Origin: Marasmius tenuissimus
Taxonomy: Eukaryota > Basidiomycota > Agaricomycetes > Agaricales > Marasmiaceae
Reading direction: 5' to 3'
Assembly: GCA_029532415.1 (NCBI GenBank)
Contig: JAQOTA010000065.1
Location: 868,001-932,000, forward strand
Length of the DNA stretch: 64,000 nt
Shown here one piece after another: positions 1-10,955 of the stretch. Under the pieces are notes generated by a model. The model made no database searches and was not told the origin of the DNA. It was given only the letters and a program-made list of their open reading frames with translations. The position numbers and the translations under genes are program-made. The first letter of the stretch is position 1. Every line of letters begins with the position of its first letter.

Positions 1-535
1 GCTACTGGGCCGGAAGGAAAGCTGAATATCAGACCCATAAACACGACAAGTGGTATTAGGATGTACGGCGGCCTGAGGGGGCTTTGATAGAGCCTTCTCC
101 CTCCCTATACCTTCCTGCCCCCACCCCCACCAAATGCATTTCCTCTCCCGGGCCCCTCCCCCGTAAGCCTCTCCAATCTCCCTATCCAGCACCTCCCACT
201 TTCTCAACCTCGTCATACTCTTCGGATCCAAATCAATCATCATCGCATTCCGCGGGTTCACATCGTCGTCCTTGCCGGAAGTAGTAGAGGTTCCCCATCC
301 TAACAATAACCGAACACTGATCCTGAGGCCTGAGGCTTTAACGGAGTGGCACTTAACAAATACGCCAATAAAAAACCCCCTAAGCTGCCGTTTCGTACTC
401 CTCCTCTCCTCCTCGGAAAGCGCACAAGACGACGCCAGTGGCGGAAGACCATCCATCAAGCAAGTTCGAGACAGGGACACAGTGTCGAACGTTGGGAGGA
501 GGCCAAGAGGCAGCGTTTAGCGGCATCGAGGCCAC
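1..535 (-). pseudogene. IPK1 3'-end remnant, copy R1
   Basis: This is a degenerate copy of the last exon and 3' flank of the complete IPK1 gene at 10956-12599. The flank at 20-80 matches 10855-10920, including the shared line about a cggcctgag/cggtctgatag run before the stop region. Further in, the blocks encoding the DPRN/DPKSMTRLRKWEVLD part are still recognisable on the minus strand around 170-290. Frameshifts and stops break the reading frame, and similarity fades near 415. The left end is cut by the window edge, so more of the array may lie outside. I infer a tandem-duplication relic with no function. Confidence 0.75.
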
Positions 536-839
536 GTGATGCTATTCTCCACGATATTGCCGATCCATCTGCTTCGTCCAACCTCATCCCGGGACAGAAG
601 AAGCGAAGAGTGGGCTGGGGCGAGCGAAGCTCGACCGGGTCACAGAGGGATCACGAGAGGAGGGAATGGTGCTGAGTCATCATTCCCTCGCTCGGTTGGA
701 GTCTGATGCCGGTTCGTTCCTCGCCGGCATCTTCGGAATCGCCTCAACTCTGCCTTCAACCTTGCCGCTCTCTCAACTCTCTCCATCAGATACGCCATGT
801 ACCATCATGCATCGGTGATCCCTTAGTCCTCAGATTGCT
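536..839. other. array spacer, no gene seen
   Basis: No coding region is supported here. The stretch belongs to a longer block that is repeated at about 4075-4270: both contain the ggcagcgtttagcggca motif, a cacgtgatgct site and the line on catcagatacgcca. It is therefore part of the duplicated unit rather than unique DNA. Confidence 0.5.
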
Positions 840-1160
840 TTAAGAGATTGATTAGTGCGTTCTCAGCTGGAGCTCAACTCTCCTATACTAGGCAAGTGAA
901 TTCTTCACGGAACATTGTTCAAGGCCTACAAGTTGCTTCGTACGCAGGGCCAGAACCTCCCAGACACCAACTGACACCATAGATGTACCGTCTCGTTCTA
1001 CCTCGGCATCAAAAGGCTCCACCCACTCCAGATCATATTCTGCCACCGGCATCGTGTCGACACTCTTTCTCTCTGTTTCCCAGTACCTCTTTGATTACTT
1101 CTGAATACCATTTCTCGTTTTCTAGCTACGATGATCATTGTGTGCGTCGGAACCTAGACC
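840..1160. repeat. array repeat, copy A
   Basis: A block of roughly 300 bp is present three times in this array: here, at 4255-4580 (copy B) and at 5455-5745 (copy C). Shared landmarks in order are an agctggagctcaa motif, a ggcaagt/ggtgagt step, a cagacaccaact motif, an atcatattctgcca or atcatatgttgcca motif, a ctctgtttcc motif and a gcgtcgga motif. The block always lies between an IPK1 remnant and the upstream region of a 7TM copy. It may derive from an exon-intron-exon fragment of another gene, but I cannot identify the source. Confidence 0.65.
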
Positions 1161-1499
1161 AGGCTTGGAATCCAATAGGGATGAGCCCAACGCCCTGCAT
1201 CACCTCTTCAACGGCAACCATCTACGGCACTAAACTGATGAAGGTCCTTCTCTTTCAGATTCATACACACATGTTCTTCAAGCGAGTTCGAACTCTGAAA
1301 GCTCTCAATTGCGAGCAGAGTTTCAACTCACCTCCTGTATTTTTTATTCAAGACATTATAATCCTGATCACCGTTTCGCCGACTATATCCTACAACCAAG
1401 TGTTGGTCGTACCTTCGACATAGCAAACTCTACTCGGGTGGAATCACAGATCCTGCAGTGAATCCGAGTCAGTGCAGTACTACGTGGCTTTAGTTCTTC

Positions 1500-2164
1500 T
1501 CAGGCGCAGCCCCGGTATACTGGCGTCATGCGCCAAGCCAACGAACGAAGGAGACTGAGGTCAACAGTCAGTTGGCTTGTGTTGGGCGGAACATAGTACT
1601 CAACCCTCATCCATATCTCAGACTTTAGCGCACTCTCGGGAGCCGAAATTTCGCAATCAGATACCTATCGGCGGCTCTGATGAGCCAACAGTCGCAACTC
1701 GGACTGTATATACATGGACTCACCGTGCGGAATCCGAACTCTGAACTGGCCGAGTTGCTATGCACGCACGGACAACTCTCGACGGTTAGCCATACATGCG
1801 ATAGCTCGACAGGCTATCTATACCGAACTGGCCATTCACATCGGGGATATTGAGGGTACACGCTCCCATCCAACTCAGGCTGCGATCTGTTCCCATCATC
1901 TCTATCGAGCCATCTCAGTTGGTCAATCTCGACCTTTCGCGTTGGCACTCGCCACCAGACAGCAAGGCACCCGGAGTGCTGTAACAAGAAGGAAACTCCC
2001 TTGAACCCCTCCTTACCAAGCGAAACCAAGATCGCAACGGTCACCATCGTCCCAAAATAAACCTGACGGTCACATATATATAAGATCTCCCTCCAAATTA
2101 GTTCTACGTCGGTGGCACAACTCATCCCTCTTCTTTCCATGGCACTTACTCTTTAACAATACCA
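1500..2164 (+). promoter_or_regulatory. 7TM-1 upstream region with TATA-like box
   Basis: This region is homologous to 8450-9100, upstream of the third 7TM copy. Both start with the aacagtcagttggc motif, carry ggcggaacatag and tggactcaccgtgcggaatc blocks, and end with a TATATATAAG-type box. The box lies here at 2075-2084, about 80 bp before the start codon. Conservation of the whole upstream block shows that promoter and gene were duplicated together. Confidence 0.55.
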
Positions 2165-3582
2165 ATGGAATCTGAGCCATCCTACCACGGCTCAGAAGCC
2201 CTAATCCCATTATTCATCACCATCCACACATTCGTGTGGATCGGCTCAGGCATCATAACACTCACCGCCATCCTCTCACCCAACATCCGACGACACCCAA
2301 CCTGGTTCAACCTAAAACTAAGCTGGATCTTAGCTTGCTTCTCAGCCGCTCTTCTGTTTGTTCTTCATTCCGGCGTGTGTAGGATGTGTGCTGATGCTCC
2401 ATTAAAAGTTTCACCACCGGACAACTGTACAAACCCGAACCGATATTCTGGATATGTCTCGTCCAAGCCGCAGCAGTTTATTCTACTCCTTTCCTGTGCG
2501 TAAAAAACCCGCTCCATTGACTCGCGCGCAGCAACTGACTAGAAAGAGGTGGCAGAACTGCCGGATCGTCTCTGGCGCTTGCAATCTACGTGAGCCCCGG
2601 GCAAGATGTTCGCCCATAGCATCTCATCTGAGCTAACGCCGCTCTCTGGTAGTTATATCTGGTCGTGAGTGGAAGGGATAATGGAACAGGAGGAGGGAGA
2701 GGGAAAGGTCATGTCGTCGCAGTGAGTTGTCCGTTACAATCGAGCCTTTAAATCTCGGCCGTTCTGATGATCTGATGATACGCCACCATCTTCCATCGCG
2801 AGCAGCTCGTCTGCGTGCCCTATATTCTCCCAAGCGTCGCATTCTTCTCAGTGCTTTCTGTAAGTGTCAATGATGCAACCTCCCCGAGTCTTACCACCTT
2901 CATTAGGTGGGACTCGGCGATCCTACCAACATCGGTCTCTCCAATAATTGGATGGTCTGCGGTATGCGTGGTCCAGCTGCTCTGTAGGGAATGTCCCACA
3001 CACTCTCGAATCTACGTTGACAACCCGCTGCTAGCGGCCAAGCCTCCAACATCTGCATCGTCACCATCCTCATCCCAACCATCATAATCGAAGGCATAAC
3101 CATTACCTCCGCCTACAAATTCAGACATTCATGTGGACGCATGATCGTCCCCAACCTAATCCGTCTCTCGATATTCACCATGTTCGGTGTCTTCGGAATA
3201 GTGCAAGTTCACCTTCAGGAATTCCGTCGTTTCACTCATGTTTTTTCCCCTCAAAAAGAATCAGCTTTTGGTTCGCCCGCCTTACGTCTCCCTATCAGAC
3301 TGCACTTGGGAACGTATTGGCTTCCGTTCGTGAGCGTTTAATTTTCCTGCGCCTTTTTTTTTAGTTCACACCGATGGCCAGCACCACTTTCTTTTATCGT
3401 CTTGTTTGGGCTTCAAAAGGTTCGCCTTTTCAAATCCTCTTCTTGGTCCGTGTGGTCGTCGAACGTCTGTCCTTCAGGATATCGTGGAAACATGGGCTTT
3501 TTGGCGTCGCAAGACCTCTGCATCAGATCTCGTTGGAAAAGACAGCGAAACACGGCGGATCCGGAGTAGTACTAGAGCCTGA
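2165..3582 (+). CDS. seven-transmembrane protein, copy 7TM-1
   Basis: The ten-exon model is 2165-2355, 2409-2495, 2547-2589, 2653-2721, 2806-2859, 2907-2983, 3035-3202, 3265-3329, 3382-3419 and 3478-3582. Phase closes throughout and gives 298 residues, the same length as copy 3 at 9101. Seven hydrophobic segments can be laid out, starting with ALIPLFITIHTFVWIGSG and ending with SFIVLFGLQ, followed by a tail with ETWAFWRRK. This resembles GPCR-like membrane proteins of basidiomycetes; the ligand and role are unknown. Two splice donors are odd: intron 1 starts GTTTGT where copy 3 has GTGAGT, and intron 7 starts GCAAGT, so it would be a GC-AG intron. The gene is probably coding, but splicing at intron 1 is doubtful. 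Confidence 0.6.
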
Positions 3583-3689
3583 AAACGCGGAACGGTATAC
3601 AGCCTATGAACATTGTACTTATAACAGGACTATCGAGAGGTCAGGTACACCTCGGATTCGTTCCCTCGATGATTCTAATAAATTAAAAT

Positions 3690-4140
3690 GGAGACCACAC
3701 CCTATGACAATAATGTATGATCTGCCCGGTTAGTACTGTGGTGGATATGGTGTGCTATATCCCCGTCACACGCATCAACACAAACCTTCCTTTCCTCCTT
3801 CCTGGGCCCCTCCCCCGTAAGCCCCCCATACTCATCCAGTACCTCCCACTTTCTCAACCTCGTCATACTCTTCAGATCCATATCGATAATCGTCACGTTC
3901 CATGGGTCCACATCATCATGGTCTTCCTCGCCGGAAGTAGTAGAGGCCCTATCCTAACAATCAATAATCGAACAATCAGGCTTGGACGTCGCACTGAACG
4001 TTCAAATACAACAACGAAAACCCCGCCTAAGCTGTCGTTTCGTACTCCTCCTCTCCTCCTCCGGAAGCGTACAAGGGACACAGTGTCGCGATCGAACGTT
4101 AAGAGGAGGCTTGGGCCAAGAGGCAGCGTTTAGCGGCACC
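3690..4140 (-). pseudogene. IPK1 3'-end remnant, copy R2
   Basis: A second decayed copy of the IPK1 terminal exon. On the minus strand the block encoding the DLKSMTRLRKWEVLDE stretch is visible near 3830-3880, where IPK1 has DPKSMTRLRKWEVLD. Next comes the equivalent of the GLTGEGP and KEERKVCVDA end. Internal deletions remove the KDCS motif and break the frame. It follows 7TM-1 tail-to-tail, exactly as the intact IPK1 follows 7TM-3, which defines the duplicated unit. Confidence 0.75.
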
Positions 4141-4254
4141 GAGGCCACGTGATGCTAATCTCCGCGATCGCCGATCCATCTTCGACTCTGCCTTGCCGCT
4201 CTCTCAACTCTTTCCATCAGATACGCCATATAGACGCATCGGTAGTCCCTTAGT

Positions 4255-4580
4255 CCTCAGATTGCTCTGAGAGATTGATTGGTAACGCGTTCTCAGCTGG
4301 AGCTCAACCCTCCTATACTAGGCAAGTAAATTCTTCGCGGAAATATCGTTCAAGGCTTACAAGTTGCTTCGTTTGTAGTACCAGACCCTCTCAGACACCA
4401 ACCAATAATACAAATACACCGTCGTGTTCTGCCTCGGCCTCAAAGGGTATCACCCACTGTAGATCATATGTTGCCACTAGCATCATGATACTGTTCCTCT
4501 CTGTTTCCCGGTTCCTCTTTGATTACTTAGGTTGATTATCTCTCGTTTCCTGACTAGGACAATCGTGCGTCGGAGTCTGA
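4255..4580. repeat. array repeat, copy B
   Basis: Second copy of the approximately 300-bp block described at 840-1160. It keeps the cctcctatactaggcaagt, cagacaccaacc and atcatatgttgccact landmarks. Similarity to copy A extends leftward to about 4075, so copies A and B share a larger duplicated segment than copy C does. Confidence 0.65.
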
Positions 4581-5454
4581 CATTCTCAAGATTCTTTGAC
4601 CCATCTCGTTCATCGTCCTGGTGGGCAGGTCTTCAAGTCGTCCCGTGCTAGCGACGCAGCGATTCGGGATTGCCAACTCGAATGTAATGGAAGGTCCATA
4701 GATACCAACGGATCTCGCCGATCCATGAGAAGACAGCAGTCCTCCGGTCACATTTCGCTAGAGATGAACCCCTTGTTCGCTTCTGTCGGCGGTGTGACCC
4801 TCCTCCTAGAGATCTGATCGAACCTGCGATGGTTCCAAGTGTTCGTACCGCCAAGTATCCTCAGGTCACTTCTTATAAGGGCGAAGGTTTGGGAGAACAT
4901 GATGTTCAAGCCTGACACATACTATCATGGCGGCGTCTGCCCCGCAGTCTAGTGGTAGTTCGCTTCAGCAATGGTAAGCACAGATAAACGTACTGCGGTT
5001 ATTTTATGGACTTATACTGTCCACATTCAGCTCGGACTCGATTATTATGAACTCGGACTTGCAGAGGTATCTTGTTTGGAATTATCACTTTGTGCGATCC
5101 GATACTAGCTGAAGCTCTCCAGTACTCAAACAGACTTGCGCTACCATTTTCTGTCACTATCAGACTGCGAGTCGACCTCTCCGACGATCATAATCTCCGA
5201 CCCTGCCAGCTCAGTGAGGGGGTCCACTGCGACGTCTAGTACACCGTTAACGGCGCCTCATGGCGTAATCATACCGATGTAAATGTGAAGTATTTCTCAT
5301 GGTTTCCGACTCGTCTATCTACATGCCCTAATATCTCTTGTTCTCATCGCAGGACTCTGACACCCGAATCGTTAAGGCAGCGACCCCCCGGAACGACGAT
5401 CACTATAGTCAGTGTTGTGGTGGAGACGACACTGGTTGTGTCTGGCACTGGTGG
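4581..5454. other. no gene seen
   Basis: No supported coding region, RNA gene or recognised repeat. A short stretch near 4945-4980 with an agtctagtggtagttcg motif looks like a tRNA D-arm but lacks a matching T-arm. The DNA separates array repeats B and C. Confidence 0.4.
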
Positions 5455-5745
5455 CGGGTTCGCATCTGGAGCTCAACTCTCCGATGACGGGTGAGTCAAT
5501 TCTTCGCGGCGGAACCTTGCTCAAGGCTTACTTTGTCTGTTCATAGGACCAGAACCACTCAGACACCAACTAACACTACAGATACACCATTGCGTTCTGC
5601 CTCGGCCTTAAAGGGCGTCACCCGCTCCAAATCATATGTTGCCACTAGCATCATGATACTGTTCCTCTCTGTTTCCCAATACCTCTTCGATTACTTCTGA
5701 ATATTATTTCTCGTTTCCTGACTAGGACAATTGTGCGTCGGAGTT
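5455..5745. repeat. array repeat, copy C
   Basis: Third copy of the block at 840-1160 and 4255-4580. At its left end a ggtgagtcaattc motif replaces the ggcaagt of the other two copies. With the downstream gttcatag this looks like an intron donor and acceptor, which hints that the block derives from a spliced gene. Confidence 0.6.
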
Positions 5746-6849
5746 CAGACTAAGCTTGAAAGAACCATCAGATAGGGACGAGTCTGACGACCTGCATTGC
5801 TTTCTGCTTTCTCAACAGTAAAGCGACATCTACAGCACAGGACTGGCGAAGATCTTTCTCTTCCGGAATCGCCGACACTCCCCTCCAATCAACTCACCTT
5901 GTATTCCATCCATCCATCCATTCAGGCCAGTGAGGTCCCGTTACGATCATCTCAGTTGGTCAATCCCGATCTTTCGAGTTGGCAACACTGGCGATTAAAG
6001 CGCCAGCGACTTTGAACTGATCAACAAACCGTATGAGTTTGTTTCTTCCGACCCTCAGATGTCGCCTTTCTTTGCAAGCTCCGCCAAAATGAATTCATAG
6101 CCATAGTCTGCCTGCCGCCGCGAGTTGACGGCACCCGGTATCGTTTCGCAGCTTGACCTATTACTTTCACTTTCCTCGGTAGGGATTCCGTTTCCGCTGC
6201 AAGTTCGAAATCAACGAGATATCGGCGGGTCAAATCGGACATTCCGGAACGTACGGACTATTTTGTGCGAAATCTGACCTTTGTGGGTCACTCAATCTTT
6301 TTCCTATTGTTCGCCTCTGTTGATTGTCGACGTCGGCCCAGCTCAATGCAGTCATTTTTGTCTGCTGCTCTTCCGGCCATGGTATCCCTGCCTCAGTCTG
6401 TTTTGATATGCACCTTGGAGCCATGTTCACAGAACCTAATTGGTGATAAGTGTGCGTCTACATCTCAGATACAAAGTCAACATGCTAATATTTAGGCCGT
6501 TTTAGACTGAGGCTCTCGATGTTGGACAAGCCAGATATCACGCCAACGGTCAATTGTTTTTTATTCGAGTAAGGCTTAGGATCAGGGAGCCAACACATGA
6601 TACACTGATTGCGAATGTCCGCATTCACAGGGTCTCGTATTGCAGTGAAACTATGAAAGAATGCGTACGCTGAATTTTGACTTCCGTGCCATTCCTCGCT
6701 CACTGTTGTGCAGGACGTCGTCTTGGAAACGGTAAGGATAGATCTTGTATAATAAATAAACGAGTTGTAGCATGGCCCAATAATAAGAAGACTTACGGTT
6801 TGTATTCGCCCCTCGCCGGCCAACCCCCCCCCCCCTTTCATCGGGAAGG
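5746..6849. other. 7TM promoter scrap, then unrelated DNA
   Basis: About 5935-6005 matches 8820-8885 of the 7TM-3 upstream region through the ctttcgagttggcaacact motif. It is the only trace of the 5' half of the second 7TM copy. From about 6010 to 6850 the sequence matches neither other copy and holds no gene I can support. It looks like DNA that replaced the first exons of 7TM-2. Confidence 0.45.
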
Positions 6850-7500
6850 GGAGTCAGATCTCTAGCACTCGCAATCCATGTGAGCCCCCCGCCATATCGA
6901 ATATATCATCTCATCTGAGCTGACACGGGCGGCTGCTCTCTGATATTAATATCTGGTTGTGAGGGGAAGGGAGAATGGTGGAGGAGGGGGAGGAGGAGGA
7001 AGTTGGAAAGGCCGCGTCGTTGTAGTAAATTTTCCATTCCAATCCTACCCTCCTACCTTTTATATCACAGTCTGTCTGAGTGCCGTACATACTCCCAAGC
7101 CTCTCATTCCTCTCGGTGCTCTCAGAGCCTCAGTGCCCACGGTCGATCTTGGGCAGTTTCCCGAGCCTTACCGCCGTCGTTAGATGGGACTCGTCGACCC
7201 TACCAACGTCGGTCTTTCCAATAATTGTATGGTCTGTGGTATGCGCGGTCCAGCTGCTCCGTAGAGAAGGCTCTCGATCTAGATTCAACTCACTGACCGG
7301 CCCCCTAGACAGCGCCACCGGGCAAGCCTCCAGGATCTGCGTCGCGATCAGCCTCGTCTCTACCGTCATAGTCGAAGGTTTAACGTTTTAACCATCATCT
7401 CCGGAAGCATGGACATTCTGGCGTCGCAAGACCTCTGGATAACGAAATACGGAGTCGGTTGAATAGCACTAAAGCCTGAAGACTAAAAGATGGAAAGTGT
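6850..7500 (+). pseudogene. truncated seven-transmembrane gene, copy 7TM-2
   Basis: This matches exons 3 (end) to 10 of the other two 7TM genes. The gcactcgcaatccatgtgagc near 6863 is the end of exon 3. Exon 4 survives at 6945-7020 and encodes a glycine-rich loop. The block at 7180-7260 encodes GLVDPTNVGLSNNCMVCGM. Exons 1 and 2 are absent, the exon 7 acceptor is altered (ccaccgggcaag where copy 3 has ccagcggccac), and exons 8-9 are lost, although a gcatggacattctggcgtcgca piece of exon 10 remains near 7410. It is a pseudogene. Confidence 0.75.
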
Positions 7501-7904
7501 ACAGACGGACATTTCCACGCGACTTCGAGGCTGCCAGTTCACTTTTGCTTGTCACTGAGTATATTTGGCGATAGACGTCGTTTCAACATTCTATATCTTC
7601 GTGCTCATATATCTCTCGCTCTCCTCCCTCTGCGACCGCGTCAATCCGATAGAAGGATAATCAAGCAATTGTTTACCAATCTACTAGACGGGAACCCCCG
7701 GCGGAGGGCAGAAGCATGAAGACCGAGTGCAGGCACGAGCGAGCCGTTTGGTGGATACGCCCAGATAACAAACAGGACTATCGAGAGGCTGGGTGTAATT
7801 CGGAATCCGTTCCCTCGATAATACTATTAGTATAGTGCTTACCACGCCCCTACGATCTATGGTACTATACGTACATACGATTTTTGTTAACCAAAAGAAA
7901 TCAG
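7501..7904. other. no gene seen
   Basis: Spacer between the 7TM-2 remnant and IPK1 copy R3. Parts resemble the 3' flank of the other 7TM copies, such as the ggactatcgagaggctggg block near 7770 that matches 3625 and 10665. No coding region is supported. Confidence 0.4.
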
Positions 7905-8447
7905 ATCCATAAACCGTGCAAGTAGGATTTACAGCGGCCTTCGAGGGCTTCGATAAATATCCTTCTCCCTCCCTACACTCTACACCCTCCTACCCCGCCC
8001 CCACCCCCACCAAACGCATCAACACAAACCTTCCTCTCCTCCTTCCCTGGCCCCTCCCCCGTAAGCCTCTCATACTCCCTAACAATCTCCCCATCCAACA
8101 CCTCCCACTTTCTCAACCTCGTCATACTCTTCGGATCCAAATCAATAACCGTCACATTCCTCGGGTCCACGTCCTCCTCACCAGACGTAGTAGTACTCAA
8201 CCTCCCCATCCTAATAATAACCGAACAATCCTTAAACGTCGCACTCAACAAATACGCCAACAAAAACCCCCTCATCTGTCGTTTCGTATACCCTTCCTTC
8301 CCCTCCGGAAGCGGTCCAGGTAAAAACGTACCCCCTCGAGATTGGTCAAGATACCCATCGATAAACCCCATCCACTCGTCAATCATCGGTTCTTCCATTC
8401 CCTCTCCGAGGTCCGGAACCTCTCCCTCTGATCATCTATGACTATGA
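7905..8447 (-). pseudogene. IPK1 3'-end remnant, copy R3 (still open, about 141 residues)
   Basis: The best preserved IPK1 fragment. On the minus strand an open frame from 8398 to 7973 keeps the DEWMGFIDGYLDQSRGG, RGFLLAYLLSATFKDCSV and SMTRLRKWEVLDGEIVREY stretches of the intact gene, with a few small insertions (for example PLPEGK). Everything upstream of the terminal exon is missing, including the nucleotide-binding lobe and the zinc-type CRFCMH motif. No kinase could be made. Similarity ends at about 8447, where the 7TM-3 upstream block begins. I infer a recent 5'-truncated duplicate. Confidence 0.8.
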
Positions 8448-8449
8448 AA

Positions 8450-9100
8450 AACAGTCAGTTGGCCCTTGTATTCAACAGGCGGAACATAGCACCCAACCCT
8501 TACATACCTCGGACTTTAGCGCACCCTTGAGAGCCGGGAGTCACAATCAGAAACTCATCGACGGCTCTGATGAGCCAACAGTCGCGACTCAGACTATATA
8601 TACATGGACTCACCGTGCGGAATCCGATCTCAGAACTGGCCGAGTTGCTATGCACGCACGCACAACTCTCGACAGCTATAGTATCCACAAGTCCTGTCGC
8701 TCTCAACGGGCTGTACCGGATCGGCCACTCAATTCAGGAACTTTCAACAAGGTAGTACATGTCTGCTCCCACTCAACTCAGGCTGAGGTCTGGTCTCATC
8801 ATCTCTATCTATTCATCTCAGTCGGTCAATCCCCATCTTTCGAGTTGGCAACACTGGCGATCAAAGCACCCGGTGCGCCGGAAAGAGAAGCAAACTCCCT
8901 TGATTCCTCCAGGACTGTAGACACGCCTTAATGAAATGAGCTCTTCCGTGATCAATCTCGCAACGGTCACCATCATCCCATAATAAAAATCTGACAGCTA
9001 CAGATATATAAGATGCATACCCCCTCCAGTTTAGTTTACCGTGACGTCGGGTGACCATCCCTCCCCTTCCCATGACTCTTCCTCTTTGACCGCATCCCCA
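8450..9100 (+). promoter_or_regulatory. 7TM-3 upstream region with TATA-like box
   Basis: Homologous to 1500-2164. A TATATAAG box lies at 9005-9012, about 90 bp before the chosen start codon. The region abuts the IPK1 R3 fragment with no spacer, marking a duplication junction at about 8448. Confidence 0.55.
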
Positions 9101-10605
9101 ATGAACCCCCAGGCTCATCCAACCTACCACGGCTCGGCAGCCCTAATCCCCCTCTTCATCACCATCCACACCTTCGTCTGGATCGGCTCAGGCATCATAA
9201 CCCTCACCGCGGCCCTCTCACCCACCATCCGACGACACCCAACTTGGTTTAACCTAAAACTCAGCTGGATCTTGGCCTGCTTCTCGTTCTCTCTTCTGTG
9301 AGTCCGACGTCCTTTCATATCTATTCTTCGTTGCCACCAGTAACCTGAGACCTCCATGCCTATATGATAGTTCTACCACCGGGCAACTGTACAAACCCGA
9401 ACCGGTATTTTGGATATGTGTCGTCCAAGCCGCGGCGGTTTATTCTGTTCCTTTTCTGTGCGTAAAAAACTCGCTCCGGATCCATCGACTCGAGCGTGCG
9501 GGACTGACTGGAAAGAGGTGGTAGAACTGCTGGATCGTCTCTGGCTCTTGCGATCTACGTGAGCCCCCGGGCATCATAATAATATTAATGATCATCACAT
9601 CGTATCTGATTCTCTGGTAGTTATACCTCGTCGTGAGGGGGAGGGAGAATGAAAGCGGAGGAGGAGGGGGGAGATGGAAAGATCACGTCGTCTTGGTGAG
9701 TTCTTTGTTCCAATCAAAGCCGGCCTCCTCACCCGATGATAATAAAACACCGTCTTCCAATCGCGAGCAGCTCGTCTACGTGCCCTATATCCTCCCAAGC
9801 ATCGCGTTCTTCTCAGTGCTCTCCGTAAGTCCCGCCACCGTCGTCGATAATCTTGGCGACCTCCCCGAGTCTTACCACCTCCATCAGATGGGACTAGTCG
9901 ACCCCACCAACATCGGTCTCTCCAACAACTGGATGGTCTGCAGTATACATCGTTACGAGGCACTGTACGAAAATCTCTTGGGATCTACATCGAACAACTA
10001 CTGACGGCCCCCTCACTCCTACCAGCGGCCACGCCTCCAACATCTGCATCCTCGCCATCCTCATCCCAACCATCATAATCGAGTGCATAACCCTCACCTC
10101 CGTCTACCGCCACAAACGCGGACGCACAGTCCTCCTCCCCACTGGCACCCTCATCCGTCTCTCGGTATTCACCGTGTTTGGTGTCTTCGGAACGGTGTAA
10201 GTAGGTTCACGTTCAGGAATCGCGTCGTTTGACTCGTGTTTTTTTTTTCTTCTTTTTCTTTCCCGAAAAAAAGAATCAGCTTTTGTTTCACCCGTCTGAC
10301 ATCCCCCTACCAAACTGCTCTTGGAAACGTTTTAGCTTCCGTTCGTGAGTCCAAGTCACGTTCCCTGGACATCTCTCTTTTTTTTTTTTTGTGTGTGTGT
10401 TCACACCGATGGTTAGCACCACTTTCTTTCATCTTCTTGTTTGGGCTTCAAAAGGTTCGTGTGTTTCGAATCTCCACCCCTGGACCGTGTATGTCGTCGA
10501 ACGTCTGTTATTCAGGATATCGTGGAAGCGTGGACATTCTGGCGTCGCAAAACCTCTGCATCAGGTCCAAGTCTCGTTGGAATGGATAGCGAAACACGGA
10601 TATAG
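9101..10605 (+). CDS. seven-transmembrane protein, copy 7TM-3
   Basis: The ten exons are 9101-9297, 9371-9457, 9516-9558, 9621-9695, 9771-9824, 9888-9964, 10026-10196, 10280-10344, 10417-10454 and 10516-10605. Phase closes over all of them and gives 298 residues. All donors are GT. Seven hydrophobic segments are visible: ALIPLFITIHTFVWIGSG, FNLKLSWILACFSF, FWICVVQAAAVYSVPF, VPYILPSIAFFSVL, ASNICILAILIPTIII, RLSVFTVFGVFGTV and PLSFIFLFGLQ. A short cytoplasmic tail carries DIVEAWTFWRRK. The loop after segment 3 is glycine-rich. This looks like a basidiomycete-specific GPCR-like protein; no ligand can be inferred. An in-frame ATG at 9041 exists, but the start at 9101 fits copy 1. Confidence 0.7.
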
Positions 10606-10955
10606 AGTGGTACGGCCTGAAAACGCGGAACATTTTACAGATGAACGATTTGTATGTACTTAAGTATAAGGACTATCAAGATATTGGGTATACCTCAGAT
10701 TCGATCCCTCGATGATTCTAATTAATGCAAATCGCACCCGGTCATGAATTGTATGATATAATCTGCTCGGATACTGTGTGCTGTTTTTTACTACACGTTG
10801 AATACCAGTGGCGTGATCTAGGCATCATGCATCAAAGCTCAAGTCGGGGTGGGGAAGCCGACTATCAGATGCATAAAAAACGACAAAACCGCAAAAATAG
10901 GATTTACAGCGGTCTGATAGGGCTTCAATAAATATCCTTTCTCCCTCTCTACACC
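10606..10955. other. 3' region between 7TM-3 and IPK1
   Basis: Convergent intergenic DNA of about 350 bp. It matches the flanks of the three IPK1 remnants (for example 10855-10950 with 15-115), so it belongs to the duplicated unit. No gene is seen. Confidence 0.5.

Noticed and set aside
4945..5015. tRNA-like D-arm motif (agtctagtggtag)
   Set aside because: No matching T-arm box B or acceptor stem pairing follows within a plausible distance.
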